DNA of 64,000 nucleotides from the NCBI RefSeq assembly GCF_009910675.1, contig NZ_RSEJ01000007.1, positions 1 through 64,000 on the forward strand, given 5' to 3'. The stretch is from Photobacterium alginatilyticum (lineage in GTDB: Bacteria > Pseudomonadota > Gammaproteobacteria > Enterobacterales > Vibrionaceae). The position numbers and the translations under genes are program-made. Below the pieces are notes generated by a model. The model ran no database searches, was not told the origin of the DNA, and worked only from the letters and a program-made list of their open reading frames with translations. This document shows positions 52,685 to 61,682 of this stretch, one piece after another; position 1 is the first letter of the stretch, and each line of letters opens with the position of its first letter.

Positions 52685-53338
52685 ATGCAAGAGTTAATTG
52701 ATTTCAACGAGCAACGTGCAGAAATCTACTGGTGGTTATCTTCTCTTCTCGCGAGAGAATTGACAGAAGATGATATCAACCACTATTTAGGCCACGAAAT
52801 GCACACCTTCTTATCTGGCCTTGGAAAAACACCAGAGCTAAAGCAGCCCGTCGATGCATTTCGTGATGCACTAAAACGCCTCGAGACGCGTGAAGATGCA
52901 CAGCTTGAACTCGCTGCTGATTTCTGCGGCCTGTTTCTGAGTACGCCAAAAACCGGTGCCCTTCCCTATGCCTCAATATACGTAGGAGAAAGCGGATTGC
53001 TCAATGATAAGCCGGCGCAGGATATGAACACGCTGATGAGTGGATACAATATTGCCCAACGCAAAGAGTTTAACGAACCGGCAGATCATGTAGCAGTCGA
53101 ACTCGACTTTATGGGTAACCTGATCATTCTTGCCAATAATCAGGAAAGTGAAGAAAAAGCCGAACCGGTGATGCAAGCACAGCTTAATTTCATCAATACC
53201 ATGCTGCTAAACTGGTTACCCACTTTTGCCAAGTCCTGCGAGTCACGCGATAGCTTCGGTTTCTACGCTGCTGCAGCAAATCTGCTGGTTGCGTTCTGCA
53301 AACTCGATGGCGCATTTCTTTCAGGCGAAGATAAATAG
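52685..53338 (+). CDS. torD: TorD, TorA-specific chaperone
   Basis: A 217-residue all-helical TorD/DmsD-family chaperone with EQRAEIYWWLSSLLARELT at the N terminus. The signature DFCGLFLSTPKTGALPYASIY falls near residues 80-100, followed by EPADHVAVELDFMG. It binds the TorA signal peptide and apoprotein until bis-MGD is inserted. TGGAG precedes the ATG. Confidence 0.95.
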   Translation: MQELIDFNEQRAEIYWWLSSLLARELTEDDINHYLGHEMHTFLSGLGKTPELKQPVDAFRDALKRLETREDAQLELAADFCGLFLSTPKTGALPYASIYVGESGLLNDKPAQDMNTLMSGYNIAQRKEFNEPADHVAVELDFMGNLIILANNQESEEKAEPVMQAQLNFINTMLLNWLPTFAKSCESRDSFGFYAAAANLLVAFCKLDGAFLSGEDK

Positions 53339-53486
53339 CCCAATCAATCTCAGCTGAGACCAGACTACTCTGCCGCTTATGGTGCACGTTGGGTAAATAC
53401 TGATCAGACAAATTTGTGATTCAGGCAAATTCATCCTGACGCTTAGAGTGTTAGGCTATGAAAATCAAACCCTTAAGGACAGCAAC

Positions 53487-53840
53487 ATGAAACAAGCACC
53501 AATTAAAGACTTAATCACTTTTGAAGATTTTGAGAAGCTCGACATTCGTGCCGGTACCATTACCGCCGTATCTGAAGTAGAAAAATCAGATAAACTAATG
53601 AAGCTGACGGTAGACTTCGGCGATCACGTTCGCTCTATTCTTGCCGGTATCAAACAGGAGCGCGAAGATCCGTATGAAATTGAAGGTAAACAAGCGCTGT
53701 TTGTGGTGAATTTACCTGAACGAAAAATGGCCGGAGAAGTCTCTCAAGGAATGCTGTTTGATATTGGCTATGCTGATAAAATTACTCCTTGTCTGTTAAT
53801 GCCAGAAAAGCCTATCCCTAACGGCTGCAGAGCAGGATAA
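53487..53840 (+). CDS. tRNA-binding OB-fold protein (CsaA/YgjH-like)
   Basis: A 117-residue EMAPII/Trbp111-like domain: FEKLDIRAGTITAVSEVEKSDKLMKLTVDFG and ALFVVNLPERKMAGEVSQGML are the family core. The conserved PNGCRAG-type C terminus is present. Members bind the outer corner of tRNAs as dimers. The ATG at 53487, preceded by AAGGA, begins where homologues begin; an earlier start at 53448 is unsupported. Confidence 0.9.
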   Translation: MKQAPIKDLITFEDFEKLDIRAGTITAVSEVEKSDKLMKLTVDFGDHVRSILAGIKQEREDPYEIEGKQALFVVNLPERKMAGEVSQGMLFDIGYADKITPCLLMPEKPIPNGCRAG

Positions 53841-53849
53841 GTTAAGAAG

Positions 53850-53878
53850 AGTGCCCAACTCAATCGTATTTGGGCACT
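53850..53878. terminator. Hairpin between convergent genes
   Basis: AGTGCCCAA and TTGGGCACT form a 9-bp stem with a 10-nt loop, lacking a U-tract. It sits 10 bp after the CsaA-like gene and 27 bp from the end of the opposing GGDEF-EAL gene. Confidence 0.45.
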
Positions 53879-53904
53879 GAAATACGGCTTGGTCGGCTAT
53901 GCCT

Positions 53905-56900
53905 CTACAACGTATATTCCTGCACTAATTTCTCTTGCGGCATTGGTTTGGCAATATAAAACCCTTGTGAGAAATCACACCCTTGTGCAATCAGATAATC
54001 CAGCTGCTCCTGATTCTCTACACCTTCCGCGACGGTTTTGAGCCCAAGCACATCGGCTATCGAAATAATCGCACTGACCAGCTTGGCGGCTTCTTCCTCA
54101 CCGGCAATATCGCCGATAAAAGAACGGTCAATTTTCAACGTATCAAACGGGAAGCGCCGTAAATAACTCAGTGAGGAATAACCGGTTCCGAAATCATCGA
54201 TCGCCAGGCGTACGCCCATCTCAGCCAGTTCCTCCAGAGTTTTTCGGTTACCCTCAGGATCATCCAACAGCACGCTCTCAGTGATCTCCAGCTCAAGTGA
54301 CGTCGGTGATAACCCTGACTCTTCCAGCACCTGCGCTATAGTCTGAACAAAATCAGCCGTCTTTAACTGATGGCCGGAGACGTTAACCGCCACGTATTGT
54401 GGCATCCCTTCGTCATTCTGCCATTGCCTGGCCTGCATGCAGGCAGTCTTTAATACCCAGTGACCAATATCCACAATAAGCCCTGTTGATTCAGCCACGG
54501 GAATAAACTCAGCAGGACTAACGTGTCCAAGCTCCGGGTTATGCCAACGCAATAACGCTTCGGCGCCGACAACCTCACAGTTGGTTGTGGCGACCAAAGG
54601 TTGATAGAACAGTGTAAACTCGTCACGCTCGAGCGCCCGCTTCAACTCTGTTTCCAGCTTTAGCTGTGCCTGAGTCTGTTCATTCATTTGTGTCGTATAA
54701 AAATAAAACTGGTTACGCCCCGCTTCCTTACTTTTATACATCGCTATGTCAGCATTGTGTATCAACTGCTCATAGTTCAATCCGTCTTCAGGAAACAATG
54801 TAATACCGACGCTGGCACTGATTGATACTTCACTCCCATCAAGTAACAAAGGCATTGCACATGCTTCGGTCACTTTCCTGGCTACCCGCTCGGCATCAGA
54901 GATACCTTTCAGTCCCGGCAGGATGATGGTGAATTCGTCGCCCCCCAAACGAGCGACGGTATCGCTTTCACGTACACATCCAGACAAACGCCTGGCGACC
55001 TCAACCAGCAGTTGATCCCCGGCACGGTGACCAAGGCTATCATTCACATTCTTGAACAGGTCTAAATCAATAAACAGCAGAGCAACTAAGTTTTGTTCCT
55101 GCTCAGCCGTTTCCAAAGCTCGATCCAGCCGCTCGAAAGCCAGTACCCGGTTTGGTAGTCCGGTTAAGTTGTCATAATTGGCCTGATGGTAAAGCTGGTT
55201 TTCATAGCGCTTGCGCTCGGTAAGATCATAGATACTGAGCACAAGGGCCCTTTCCCCTTCATGGTCAACCTGCCGAAATGAAAGTGATGCCCAAAAAATC
55301 TCCCCGCTGGACTTCTTCATCTGCAGTTCTAGATTATCAAGACGTTGTTGGTCACCAATGACAGACAAGAATGATTGAGTTTCATCTGAATTTTGGAACA
55401 CATCATCAATACCCCGCCCAAGAATGGATGCCCCCGACAGACTGAAGAATTCATGAGCTTGGCCATTTGCATAGAGAAACTCGTTAGCATTGAGTTTGAG
55501 CATCATCACGGCAGTTGGCGCAGCCTGAGCGATCGCATGAAACTGTTGCTGTATTTCTTGTAGTGTCTTGCTTATCTGCCACTGCTTGTAGCTTTCGCGA
55601 AACTGCAACCACATACTCAGGCCGACCCCGCCAGCCAGTATAACGGTCAGCATCATAAAGAGTTTCGCACTCTGATTTTGCCCTTGTTCATAGGCGCTCA
55701 ACCGAAGCCACAAACTACCAGGCGTTGGCTTAATCGGAACTATTTTAGATAAGCTTGCCGTATTTTGACCGTCACTCTTCTGATAGAAAACATCTCCTGT
55801 CGTGTTAAGCACTTCTATTTCATAACGTGAGGCTAACACTTGTGAGATCTCGCTTTCGACCAGCTCCTTGATCGAGTACACGCCTCCCAAAGTGCCCAGA
55901 AACTCGCCATCCTTAAAGATCGGAACATACAGTTCAAACGCCGCTTTTCCCTGAATAACCATAAACGGCTTGGTATAAGTGGGTTTGTGACTTTTATAAG
56001 CCAGTCTTGATGCTCGTTCAGGCTCAGGCAAAGAGAGTTTAAGGCCTAGTACCTGCTGGTTGCCTTCAAGTGGTGCAGTATGACGAATAACAAATTCACT
56101 ATCGGCCCAAGTGACATTGATCAATCCTGCGTGGTCATTGACATAACGAGATACTCTGGCCTGAAAAGAGGAAATATCAAGGCTACCATGTGCCAGTTCC
56201 TGCGCGATTAACAACAAATATTCTCGATCCGCATCTAGCTTACGCTCAAGGTTACTGGTTACTTGCCCTATTGATCGGGTGAGTTGATACTTTTGCACCA
56301 TATCATCACTCCCCTTCATAAAGCTGTTAAAGCCGATCACTGCGGCAATAATTGCCGTCGAGGTCATCAAGGGGGACAGCCAGCCGGGTGCTGAGAATGA
56401 GGTATAGATAGAATAGTTGGTCTGAGATTTCGGCTGCGGTGTACTTTTCTGTAAATAGGTGCTATCTATCAGCGGTTTCTTGCTTACCGGAAGCAACTTA
56501 AATCCAAGCCCGCATAGCAATACTAGAAACGCTGCCGTTATTGTTTTAAAGACCAACAGCTTGGTTATGCTGCTACTGCTCGGTAACGGAATTGCCGCTA
56601 TCTCCCAGTAACCATCTGGCATATTGACCTGCTTGATCAATTCCGACTGTTCAAATACTTGGGGTGAACCAAAGAAAACCTGTTTCTGGCTATCCCTGAT
56701 CGCCATAGCAAGATTAGTTTCCGCTTCCATCATTCCCGCTTCTTCAATAATTGGCACCATATCTAGCACCATACTGACAAGCCCCCAGTAACCACCATCA
56801 TATATGGCTTTTCGAGCTACAAACCCCAATCCACCCTGGCGAAGTTCGTACGGATCTGAATGCGCTATATCTCGACTGCTAATCGCCCGCAAAGAAACCG

Positions 56901-57354
56901 TTCTGACACCTGCTTGATAATCATTAATCAAATCATGGCCCAATGCCCTCTCATTGCCTGCCAACGGGAAAACAAAACTAATCACACCTCCGGGAGCAAT
57001 GGCAAAATTGCGGATACCTTTTTCAGAGGAACGCAATCCGGCCAAAAAAGTCTTGGCCTGTTTTTCAGACTCTGCAGTAAGGGTCTTATAGTGGACAATG
57101 TCGGTTTCAACAAATGATGACAAGGCGTGGAGTAACGTCAGGCGATTATCCACAGCGGAGGTAAGGCTCTGAGCATACTGATTAAGCTCTGCACGCGTCT
57201 CAACCATCGACTCATGTTGAAGGTAGGACTCATACCAGCGAACAAACTGCCACCAGACACCAAAACATAACAAAACAACAAGCAAAAAAGCAGCATGCCG
57301 CCTGAAAACTGCAAAATAGTCTGCTCTTGTAATAGACGACACCATGTCCATCAT
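53905..57354 (-). CDS. Dual-sensor PAS-GGDEF-EAL cyclic-di-GMP protein
   Basis: About 1149 residues. Helix 1 (20-38) leads to a first periplasmic sensor region (about 40-262); helices 2 and 3 (265-288, 327-345) lead to a second (about 350-560); helix 4 is at 563-582. Then a PAS domain (about 600-715), a GGDEF domain with intact RLGGDEF, and an EAL domain with intact EALLRW, LEITES and DDFGTGYSS. It should both make and degrade cyclic-di-GMP or switch between the two. The first sensor resembles CHASE-type, the second Cache-type. A GTG 96 bases upstream could extend it; the ATG at 57354 has a better upstream region. Confidence 0.9.
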   Translation of the reverse strand: MMDMVSSITRADYFAVFRRHAAFLLVVLLCFGVWWQFVRWYESYLQHESMVETRAELNQYAQSLTSAVDNRLTLLHALSSFVETDIVHYKTLTAESEKQAKTFLAGLRSSEKGIRNFAIAPGGVISFVFPLAGNERALGHDLINDYQAGVRTVSLRAISSRDIAHSDPYELRQGGLGFVARKAIYDGGYWGLVSMVLDMVPIIEEAGMMEAETNLAMAIRDSQKQVFFGSPQVFEQSELIKQVNMPDGYWEIAAIPLPSSSSITKLLVFKTITAAFLVLLCGLGFKLLPVSKKPLIDSTYLQKSTPQPKSQTNYSIYTSFSAPGWLSPLMTSTAIIAAVIGFNSFMKGSDDMVQKYQLTRSIGQVTSNLERKLDADREYLLLIAQELAHGSLDISSFQARVSRYVNDHAGLINVTWADSEFVIRHTAPLEGNQQVLGLKLSLPEPERASRLAYKSHKPTYTKPFMVIQGKAAFELYVPIFKDGEFLGTLGGVYSIKELVESEISQVLASRYEIEVLNTTGDVFYQKSDGQNTASLSKIVPIKPTPGSLWLRLSAYEQGQNQSAKLFMMLTVILAGGVGLSMWLQFRESYKQWQISKTLQEIQQQFHAIAQAAPTAVMMLKLNANEFLYANGQAHEFFSLSGASILGRGIDDVFQNSDETQSFLSVIGDQQRLDNLELQMKKSSGEIFWASLSFRQVDHEGERALVLSIYDLTERKRYENQLYHQANYDNLTGLPNRVLAFERLDRALETAEQEQNLVALLFIDLDLFKNVNDSLGHRAGDQLLVEVARRLSGCVRESDTVARLGGDEFTIILPGLKGISDAERVARKVTEACAMPLLLDGSEVSISASVGITLFPEDGLNYEQLIHNADIAMYKSKEAGRNQFYFYTTQMNEQTQAQLKLETELKRALERDEFTLFYQPLVATTNCEVVGAEALLRWHNPELGHVSPAEFIPVAESTGLIVDIGHWVLKTACMQARQWQNDEGMPQYVAVNVSGHQLKTADFVQTIAQVLEESGLSPTSLELEITESVLLDDPEGNRKTLEELAEMGVRLAIDDFGTGYSSLSYLRRFPFDTLKIDRSFIGDIAGEEEAAKLVSAIISIADVLGLKTVAEGVENQEQLDYLIAQGCDFSQGFYIAKPMPQEKLVQEYTL

Positions 57355-57597
57355 ATTGAAAGTTCTTCTTTTTTTATCGAGTCGTGATATGCACTCAACC
57401 AGTGCCCGCGCAATGAGAAAAAGCATTATAGACGGGTAAAAGATAAGCACAAATATGACACCAAGCTCAACGCTGGCATATTCGTCGTTAATTACGGAAG
57501 AACTACAATTGAGTATGGGTTTGATTACATTGCCGTGGACTTATAATCTGGCTCAGAATCCTGTCTGTGACAATGCAATCAGTACTAAATCCTATAA

Positions 57598-57888
57598 CTA
57601 TCCGATCATCGCCATCTCATTAAGAGTGAAGTTAACCACAGCACCATCAGTCGCTTTCATATACGCTTTCAGGTGGTCGTTATTCATATGCGCTTGCCAA
57701 AGCTCCCGACTTTCCCAGTTTTCATAGAAGACAAAAACCTCTGGGTTAGTGTTGTCTTGGTGCAAATCATACTGAATACATCCGGCTTCTTGACGAGTCG
57801 GTTCAATAAGTTTCAGTAGCTCGGCCTTAACCAATTCAATACTTTCAGGATTCGCTTCAATTTTGGCAACAATCGTCAATTTACTCAT
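57598..57888 (-). CDS. Antibiotic biosynthesis monooxygenase-domain protein (YgiN-like)
   Basis: A 96-residue ABM ferredoxin-like barrel: LTIVAKIEANPESIELVKAE at the start, AGCIQYDLHQDNTNP in the middle and FYENWESRELWQAHM at the end. E. coli YgiN is a quinol monooxygenase; related proteins act on quinones or heme. Monocistronic, with no clear link to neighbours. Confidence 0.88.
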   Translation of the reverse strand: MSKLTIVAKIEANPESIELVKAELLKLIEPTRQEAGCIQYDLHQDNTNPEVFVFYENWESRELWQAHMNNDHLKAYMKATDGAVVNFTLNEMAMIG

Positions 57889-58069
57889 TAGGCTTTATCC
57901 TTGTGTTTTCATACCAATGTTCAATGATAAAATTATGGCTCAGCCATAATTGATAAAAAACCCAGTAATAAACCAAACACTTTCAAAAATTTTTTGATAA
58001 AAAATTACTCTATTTCTTCCACACTCTACGATCCAACAGACGCACAACGACTTTAACTACCTACACAAC

Positions 58070-58097
58070 TTGGTTCTATCAGCTATTTTTGTATATA
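58070..58097 (+). promoter_or_regulatory. Promoter of the lysine-rich small protein gene
   Basis: TTGGTT and TATATA are separated by 16 bp, and the -10 box ends 61 bp before the ATG of the 40-residue protein. Confidence 0.55.
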
Positions 58098-58158
58098 CGC
58101 TAGTCATCGGCGGCATGAGGCAATTTCGCCTATGCACGAAACCTCAAGGAGATACAAA

Positions 58159-58281
58159 ATGGCAAAGGCTTCAAAAGAAGTAAAATCACTGAAAAAAGAA
58201 ATCAAGGCACGCAAAGCAAAAGTCGCCAAGCAAGAGGGCAAACTGAAGAAGTTGAAAAAAGCGCTTAAGAAAGCGTCTTAA
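58159..58281 (+). CDS. Lysine-rich 40-residue basic protein
   Basis: An ATG with a near-perfect AAGGAGAT 6-7 nt upstream opens a 40-codon frame rich in Lys (16 of 40) and Ala. It begins MAKASKEVKSLKKEIKARKA and ends LKKALKKAS. Leu/Ile/Val at heptad-like spacing suggest one amphipathic helix or coiled coil. The composition resembles histone H1-like tails, so nucleic-acid or ribosome binding is conceivable. I do not recognise a family. A promoter lies upstream. Confidence 0.72.
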   Translation: MAKASKEVKSLKKEIKARKAKVAKQEGKLKKLKKALKKAS

Positions 58282-58512
58282 CCATGGTTTGGCACTCTAC
58301 GCTGAGTGCTGCTGTCTCCTCGACCGGCTGGCATTGTGTCGGGGAGGTGGCAAACCAATAAGTCAAAACGCCTCCCCCAAAATTTGGTTGCATAACCCCT
58401 CTATTGCAACTCGATTGTCATAATTACCCCATAGAATGCGTCTGGCCTGAATAAGGTGAACGGTACCTAATCGGTAATATGAAAAGTACAACAACAAATA
58501 ACACAGAATGAG

Positions 58513-58740
58513 ATGACGCCAACAATGAACCCAACAGATACGCAAACCCTGAAAGATGCCATTGTGACTATTTACGATAAGTTTCCGAACCTCAGCTACA
58601 AACCACGCCCGGACGATGTAAAGTTGCTTGCCGCTTATGTGAAAAGCACAGATACCGACTATCCCAAAAGCCTTGATCTGTTACTGACGGTCAACAATCG
58701 GGAGATTGAATTGGAGCTGTTAAAATACAGGCGTCATTAA
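58513..58740 (+). CDS. Small hypothetical protein
   Basis: A 75-residue frame: MTPTMNPTDTQTLKDAIVTI at the start, charged helical middle, LELLKYRRH end. Codon use looks normal and it fills the space before the TRIC gene, whose 3' end is 5 bp away in convergent orientation. The start could also be the ATG at 58525. No recognisable domain; reality of the gene is likely but unproven. Confidence 0.5.
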   Translation: MTPTMNPTDTQTLKDAIVTIYDKFPNLSYKPRPDDVKLLAAYVKSTDTDYPKSLDLLLTVNNREIELELLKYRRH

Positions 58741-58745
58741 GAACG

Positions 58746-59360
58746 CTATTTCAAAATCAGAAAATCTGGATACCGAATTTTCTTTGCGATGAAATACAAC
58801 CGCAAGCTCACAGAGAATGTTATCGACAATACTGCGGCCAAATGCTCCCAGACACCCACATTATAGAGTAAGACATACAGGCTGCTTCCCAGTATTACCG
58901 GTGTGGCGTAGAGTTCGGTATTACTAAACATGTTTGCCCGGTGGGAAAGAATATCTCTGAGCACGCCCCCGAAAACAGCTGTGACCATCCCCATCGAAAT
59001 GGCCACATAAGCGGCATAACCGGCTATATACAGCTTTTCCGTCACTAGGACCGAAAACAAGGAAACGCCGATGGTGTCAAAAAATACCACCAGCCTCTCT
59101 ACTTTGGATTTCCTGATTTCACTAATGAGGAAAAAACCGACACATGCGCTTACCAATGCAACCCAGAAATACATAGGATCGCGGATCCAGAAGACCTGCT
59201 CGGTATTGATAATAATATCGCGAAGCGTACCACCGCCTAAGGCTGTTACCCAGCCAAGCAGCAATACGCTGACAATATCTTTGCCTCGGTTCGATTCAAC
59301 CAGTACGCCGCTAAGAGCAAAGGCAACAATGCATACCATTTCAAGGATATAAGTAAACAC
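58746..59360 (-). CDS. TRIC/UPF0126-family cation channel protein
   Basis: 204 residues in two tandem repeats of three helices plus a seventh helix. Each repeat carries the glycine motif: GGGTLRDIIIN near residue 43 and FGGVLRDILS near residue 130. Prokaryotic TRIC homologues are trimeric potassium-permeable channels; E. coli YadS and YicG are relatives. Monocistronic. Confidence 0.9.
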   Translation of the reverse strand: MFTYILEMVCIVAFALSGVLVESNRGKDIVSVLLLGWVTALGGGTLRDIIINTEQVFWIRDPMYFWVALVSACVGFFLISEIRKSKVERLVVFFDTIGVSLFSVLVTEKLYIAGYAAYVAISMGMVTAVFGGVLRDILSHRANMFSNTELYATPVILGSSLYVLLYNVGVWEHLAAVLSITFSVSLRLYFIAKKIRYPDFLILK

Positions 59361-59480
59361 GTTAATCCACTCTGTTATTCATTGCGTACTAATTTACGCC
59401 TCGACCTGGCGCTTCTCAATCAGTTCCCCATCACAATCCTCTAAACTGTGAAGACTGAGAACTTCTGCCTAGGGCGCAAC

Positions 59481-60101
59481 TTACCAGTGCTCAACCTCGA
59501 TAATTTCAGTCTTAATAAAGTATTCCTTGGCTTCAGGCACCTTCACAACGATTGCTTTGCCTTCCTCCTGGGTTTTAGGACGGAAATAAGTTTCGGCCAT
59601 ACGCTTAACTGACGTCCAAATCTTAGATTGTTGGTTAGCTAACTCACGGCCCTGCGGGTTATACACAGTCACATCCACCTCTACCAGCACAACTGACTCT
59701 GTGCTCTGATTGGTTAACGAGGTCGGGATCACCAACTCGCCATTGCGGTAAGAGGCAGGTCGCAGCAATACATCAACACCAGAACGGCTTAACTGCTGAA
59801 TGTTTTTATTCTCACCAACCGTAAACTGCACACCTTTTGTCGCGGAAACCACAGGTACTGCAGTAATGACAGCCGGGACTGCTGGTGCTACAGGAGCTAC
59901 CAAATCAGGTTTTGTCTCGGTTTTTTGTTCACCAACCGGGTGCTGTCTTTGCTCAACGGGCACAACATACTGCCAGGTAAAATCGTCATGCAATACGACC
60001 TGACGGCCATCTTCCAATGTCGCTACCTGCGGGGCTGCCCATACACTTCCGGCAACCATTAACCCTGCCAATACTCCGCCGATCCGATTCAGTGTTCCCA
60101 T
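59481..60101 (-). CDS. Exported DUF3157-family protein
   Basis: 206 residues with a signal peptide (ending VWAAPQ). The conserved N-terminal TLEDGRQVVLHDDFTWQYV is followed by a Pro/Val/Ala linker and a C-terminal beta-rich domain (SYRNGELVIPTSLTNQSTE). It matches DUF3157 as seen in vibrios; function unknown. Located in the periplasm or attached to the envelope. Confidence 0.82.
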   Translation of the reverse strand: MGTLNRIGGVLAGLMVAGSVWAAPQVATLEDGRQVVLHDDFTWQYVVPVEQRQHPVGEQKTETKPDLVAPVAPAVPAVITAVPVVSATKGVQFTVGENKNIQQLSRSGVDVLLRPASYRNGELVIPTSLTNQSTESVVLVEVDVTVYNPQGRELANQQSKIWTSVKRMAETYFRPKTQEEGKAIVVKVPEAKEYFIKTEIIEVEHW

Positions 60102-60260
60102 ACCTCTATCCTTACAACCTAAAATGTGACATACAAACCAGTATATCCAAGCTACCTCATGATGCTTGTATCAACGAGACTACTTGGGTACATAGCCACA
60201 ACAATGCACTGCTAGCACACTGGAAATATTCATATTTATTAAAGCCCGACAGCCTAACAC

Positions 60261-60280
60261 AAAAAAGGGCCAAACGGCCC
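60261..60280 (-). terminator. Terminator of the outer-membrane barrel gene
   Basis: On the minus strand GGGCCGTTTGGCCC is followed by six Ts, 36 bp after the stop codon. A very similar hairpin occurs at 62490-62520. Confidence 0.75.
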
Positions 60281-60315
60281 CAACGTTAGTTTTCCAGTTT
60301 GCAAAAGCGCAAAAA

Positions 60316-60867
60316 CTAAAACCGGTAACCAAGGCCTAATGCAAAAGTGCCACTATCGTTGTTACTTCCAAACGGAACGTACTCATAACTCGCATCTGCA
60401 ACAAAATTACGAGTGATATTAGCTTGTAAGCCTAGACCGGCCGCTACCATTTTTTCATCGATTACTCGATAAGTACTATTCGATTTCTTATCTTCTATTT
60501 CCATGAAATAACCTGCATAGCCAACAGTACTATATAAGCTAATTACACGATTTATCCGAAAAATTGGACCCGCAGTGACAGCTGCATAGCCATATGTATC
60601 AGTGTGAGTTGCTGCTAGCTTACCTGCTTGCATGTCCGCAACCAGCCTGTCAGAGCTGCGTCCAGAGAGAGTTACAGAAGCAATTAATCCAACCTGGGTA
60701 CTCCCCTCATAGCGATATTTTACGTTAAACCCATATAAATCTTCAGACGCAGAATCCACATTCGTTTTTACAGCTCCTGCAACAATTGTATGCTCAGAGG
60801 CGAAAGCTAATGTAGGAAGAGAAAGAGCAACTAATAGCGCAACGATAATCTGTTGTGTTTTTTTCAT
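60316..60867 (-). CDS. Outer-membrane beta-barrel protein (OmpX/Ail-like), Fur-box controlled
   Basis: 183 residues: signal peptide MKKTQQIIVALLVALSLPTL ending FASEH. A barrel of about eight strands follows, with GFNVKYRYEGSTQVGLIASV, YGYAAVTAGPIFRIN and the C-terminal ALGLGYRF ending in Phe. Ail/OmpX-type function (adhesion or serum resistance) is possible but not shown. A Fur box lies 67-85 bp before the ATG. A longer frame to 60954 would run through the Fur box and is rejected. Confidence 0.75.
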   Translation of the reverse strand: MKKTQQIIVALLVALSLPTLAFASEHTIVAGAVKTNVDSASEDLYGFNVKYRYEGSTQVGLIASVTLSGRSSDRLVADMQAGKLAATHTDTYGYAAVTAGPIFRINRVISLYSTVGYAGYFMEIEDKKSNSTYRVIDEKMVAAGLGLQANITRNFVADASYEYVPFGSNNDSGTFALGLGYRF

Positions 60868-60933
60868 TATGTTAATGTCAATCAATACAAATAAGTTATG
60901 AACAAAGTTCAATAATGGGCGGCGGATTTTATT

Positions 60934-60952
60934 GACAATTATTCTCATTGTC
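60934..60952. promoter_or_regulatory. Fur box upstream of the outer-membrane barrel gene
   Basis: On the minus strand GACAATGAGAATAATTGTC agrees with the 19-bp Fur consensus at 15 positions and is itself nearly palindromic (TTGACAAT and ATTGTCAA arms). This predicts induction under iron limitation. Confidence 0.7.
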
Positions 60953-61041
60953 AATTGTGTGACAATTTATCAGGTGAAATTGTTGCTATTGAGCTCACCG
61001 TGTTTTGAATAATTGCGTCGCTGATTTCACATCTCGCGACT

Positions 61042-61572
61042 TCAGAAAGTGAAATGGTACTGAATCGTAGGAACCAACAGCGATCGTCTTTCATCACGAA
61101 GCTCTGTTCTTCGCCTTCTTAGGCGCTTGGCTTTGTCACTGTCAGTATTTGCTTGTTTGTCTAACTGTTTTAACTCACGGCTTATCAAAGTCAGCTCCTG
61201 ATCAATCTTCATGATACGTTGTTCAATCCTGTACTCTTTCTGGCCTTGATTGTATTGATCGATAAACATAGGGTTCTCACAGACGCCATAGTATGCCAGT
61301 CCTGAACGGCCAATACGGTAACCATTCTCTGCAACGCAATAATAGGCGAGCCCTAAGTCATAACCTGCATACCATGCAGCGCGGTCGACCCTAACTCCCG
61401 CCTCTTCTGTACAATCTTCAACATAGTCACTTACCCGAGATGCAGGTACACCATTTTGACCATCTATTGTGCCAACCATTTGCCAATCAGCCGTTTTGCA
61501 CTCTTCAACGGACATAGCTGCACAACCAGCTAACTGGGCTACAACTGTAATAGATAGAGCAAGTTTCCACAT
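61042..61572 (-). CDS. DUF2799 lipoprotein
   Basis: 176 residues with a lipobox LAGC at residues 14-17. DUF2799 features follow: ECKTADWQMVGTIDGQNG, YCVAENGYRIGRSGLAYYGVC and several conserved Cys. The C-terminal half is a charged coiled coil (LTLISRELKQLDKQ). Likely anchored in the inner or outer membrane facing the periplasm. GAGG precedes the ATG. It is divergent from DUF2975 copy 2, and the shared palindrome lies 28 bp before its start. Confidence 0.83.
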   Translation of the reverse strand: MWKLALSITVVAQLAGCAAMSVEECKTADWQMVGTIDGQNGVPASRVSDYVEDCTEEAGVRVDRAAWYAGYDLGLAYYCVAENGYRIGRSGLAYYGVCENPMFIDQYNQGQKEYRIEQRIMKIDQELTLISRELKQLDKQANTDSDKAKRLRRRRTELRDERRSLLVPTIQYHFTF

Positions 61573-61599
61573 GTAAACCTCATGTTAATTAATAATATC

Positions 61600-61616
61600 T
61601 TATCGAAAAACGATAA
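61600..61616. promoter_or_regulatory. Palindrome TTATCG-N5-CGATAA upstream of DUF2975-HTH pair 2
   Basis: TTATCG-AAAAA-CGATAA lies between the DUF2799 and DUF2975 genes, 66 bp before the latter. Arms and spacing equal those of the site at 47286-47302. Confidence 0.7.
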
Positions 61617-61682
61617 ATTATTATTGCCAACCAAAGCGCCACATGTCAATCTATTGCCACAAAATCATTTGGAGAATCAATA

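Noticed and set aside
60868..60954. N-terminal extension of the outer-membrane barrel gene
   Set aside because: It would translate through the Fur box and place a hydrophilic segment before a good signal peptide.
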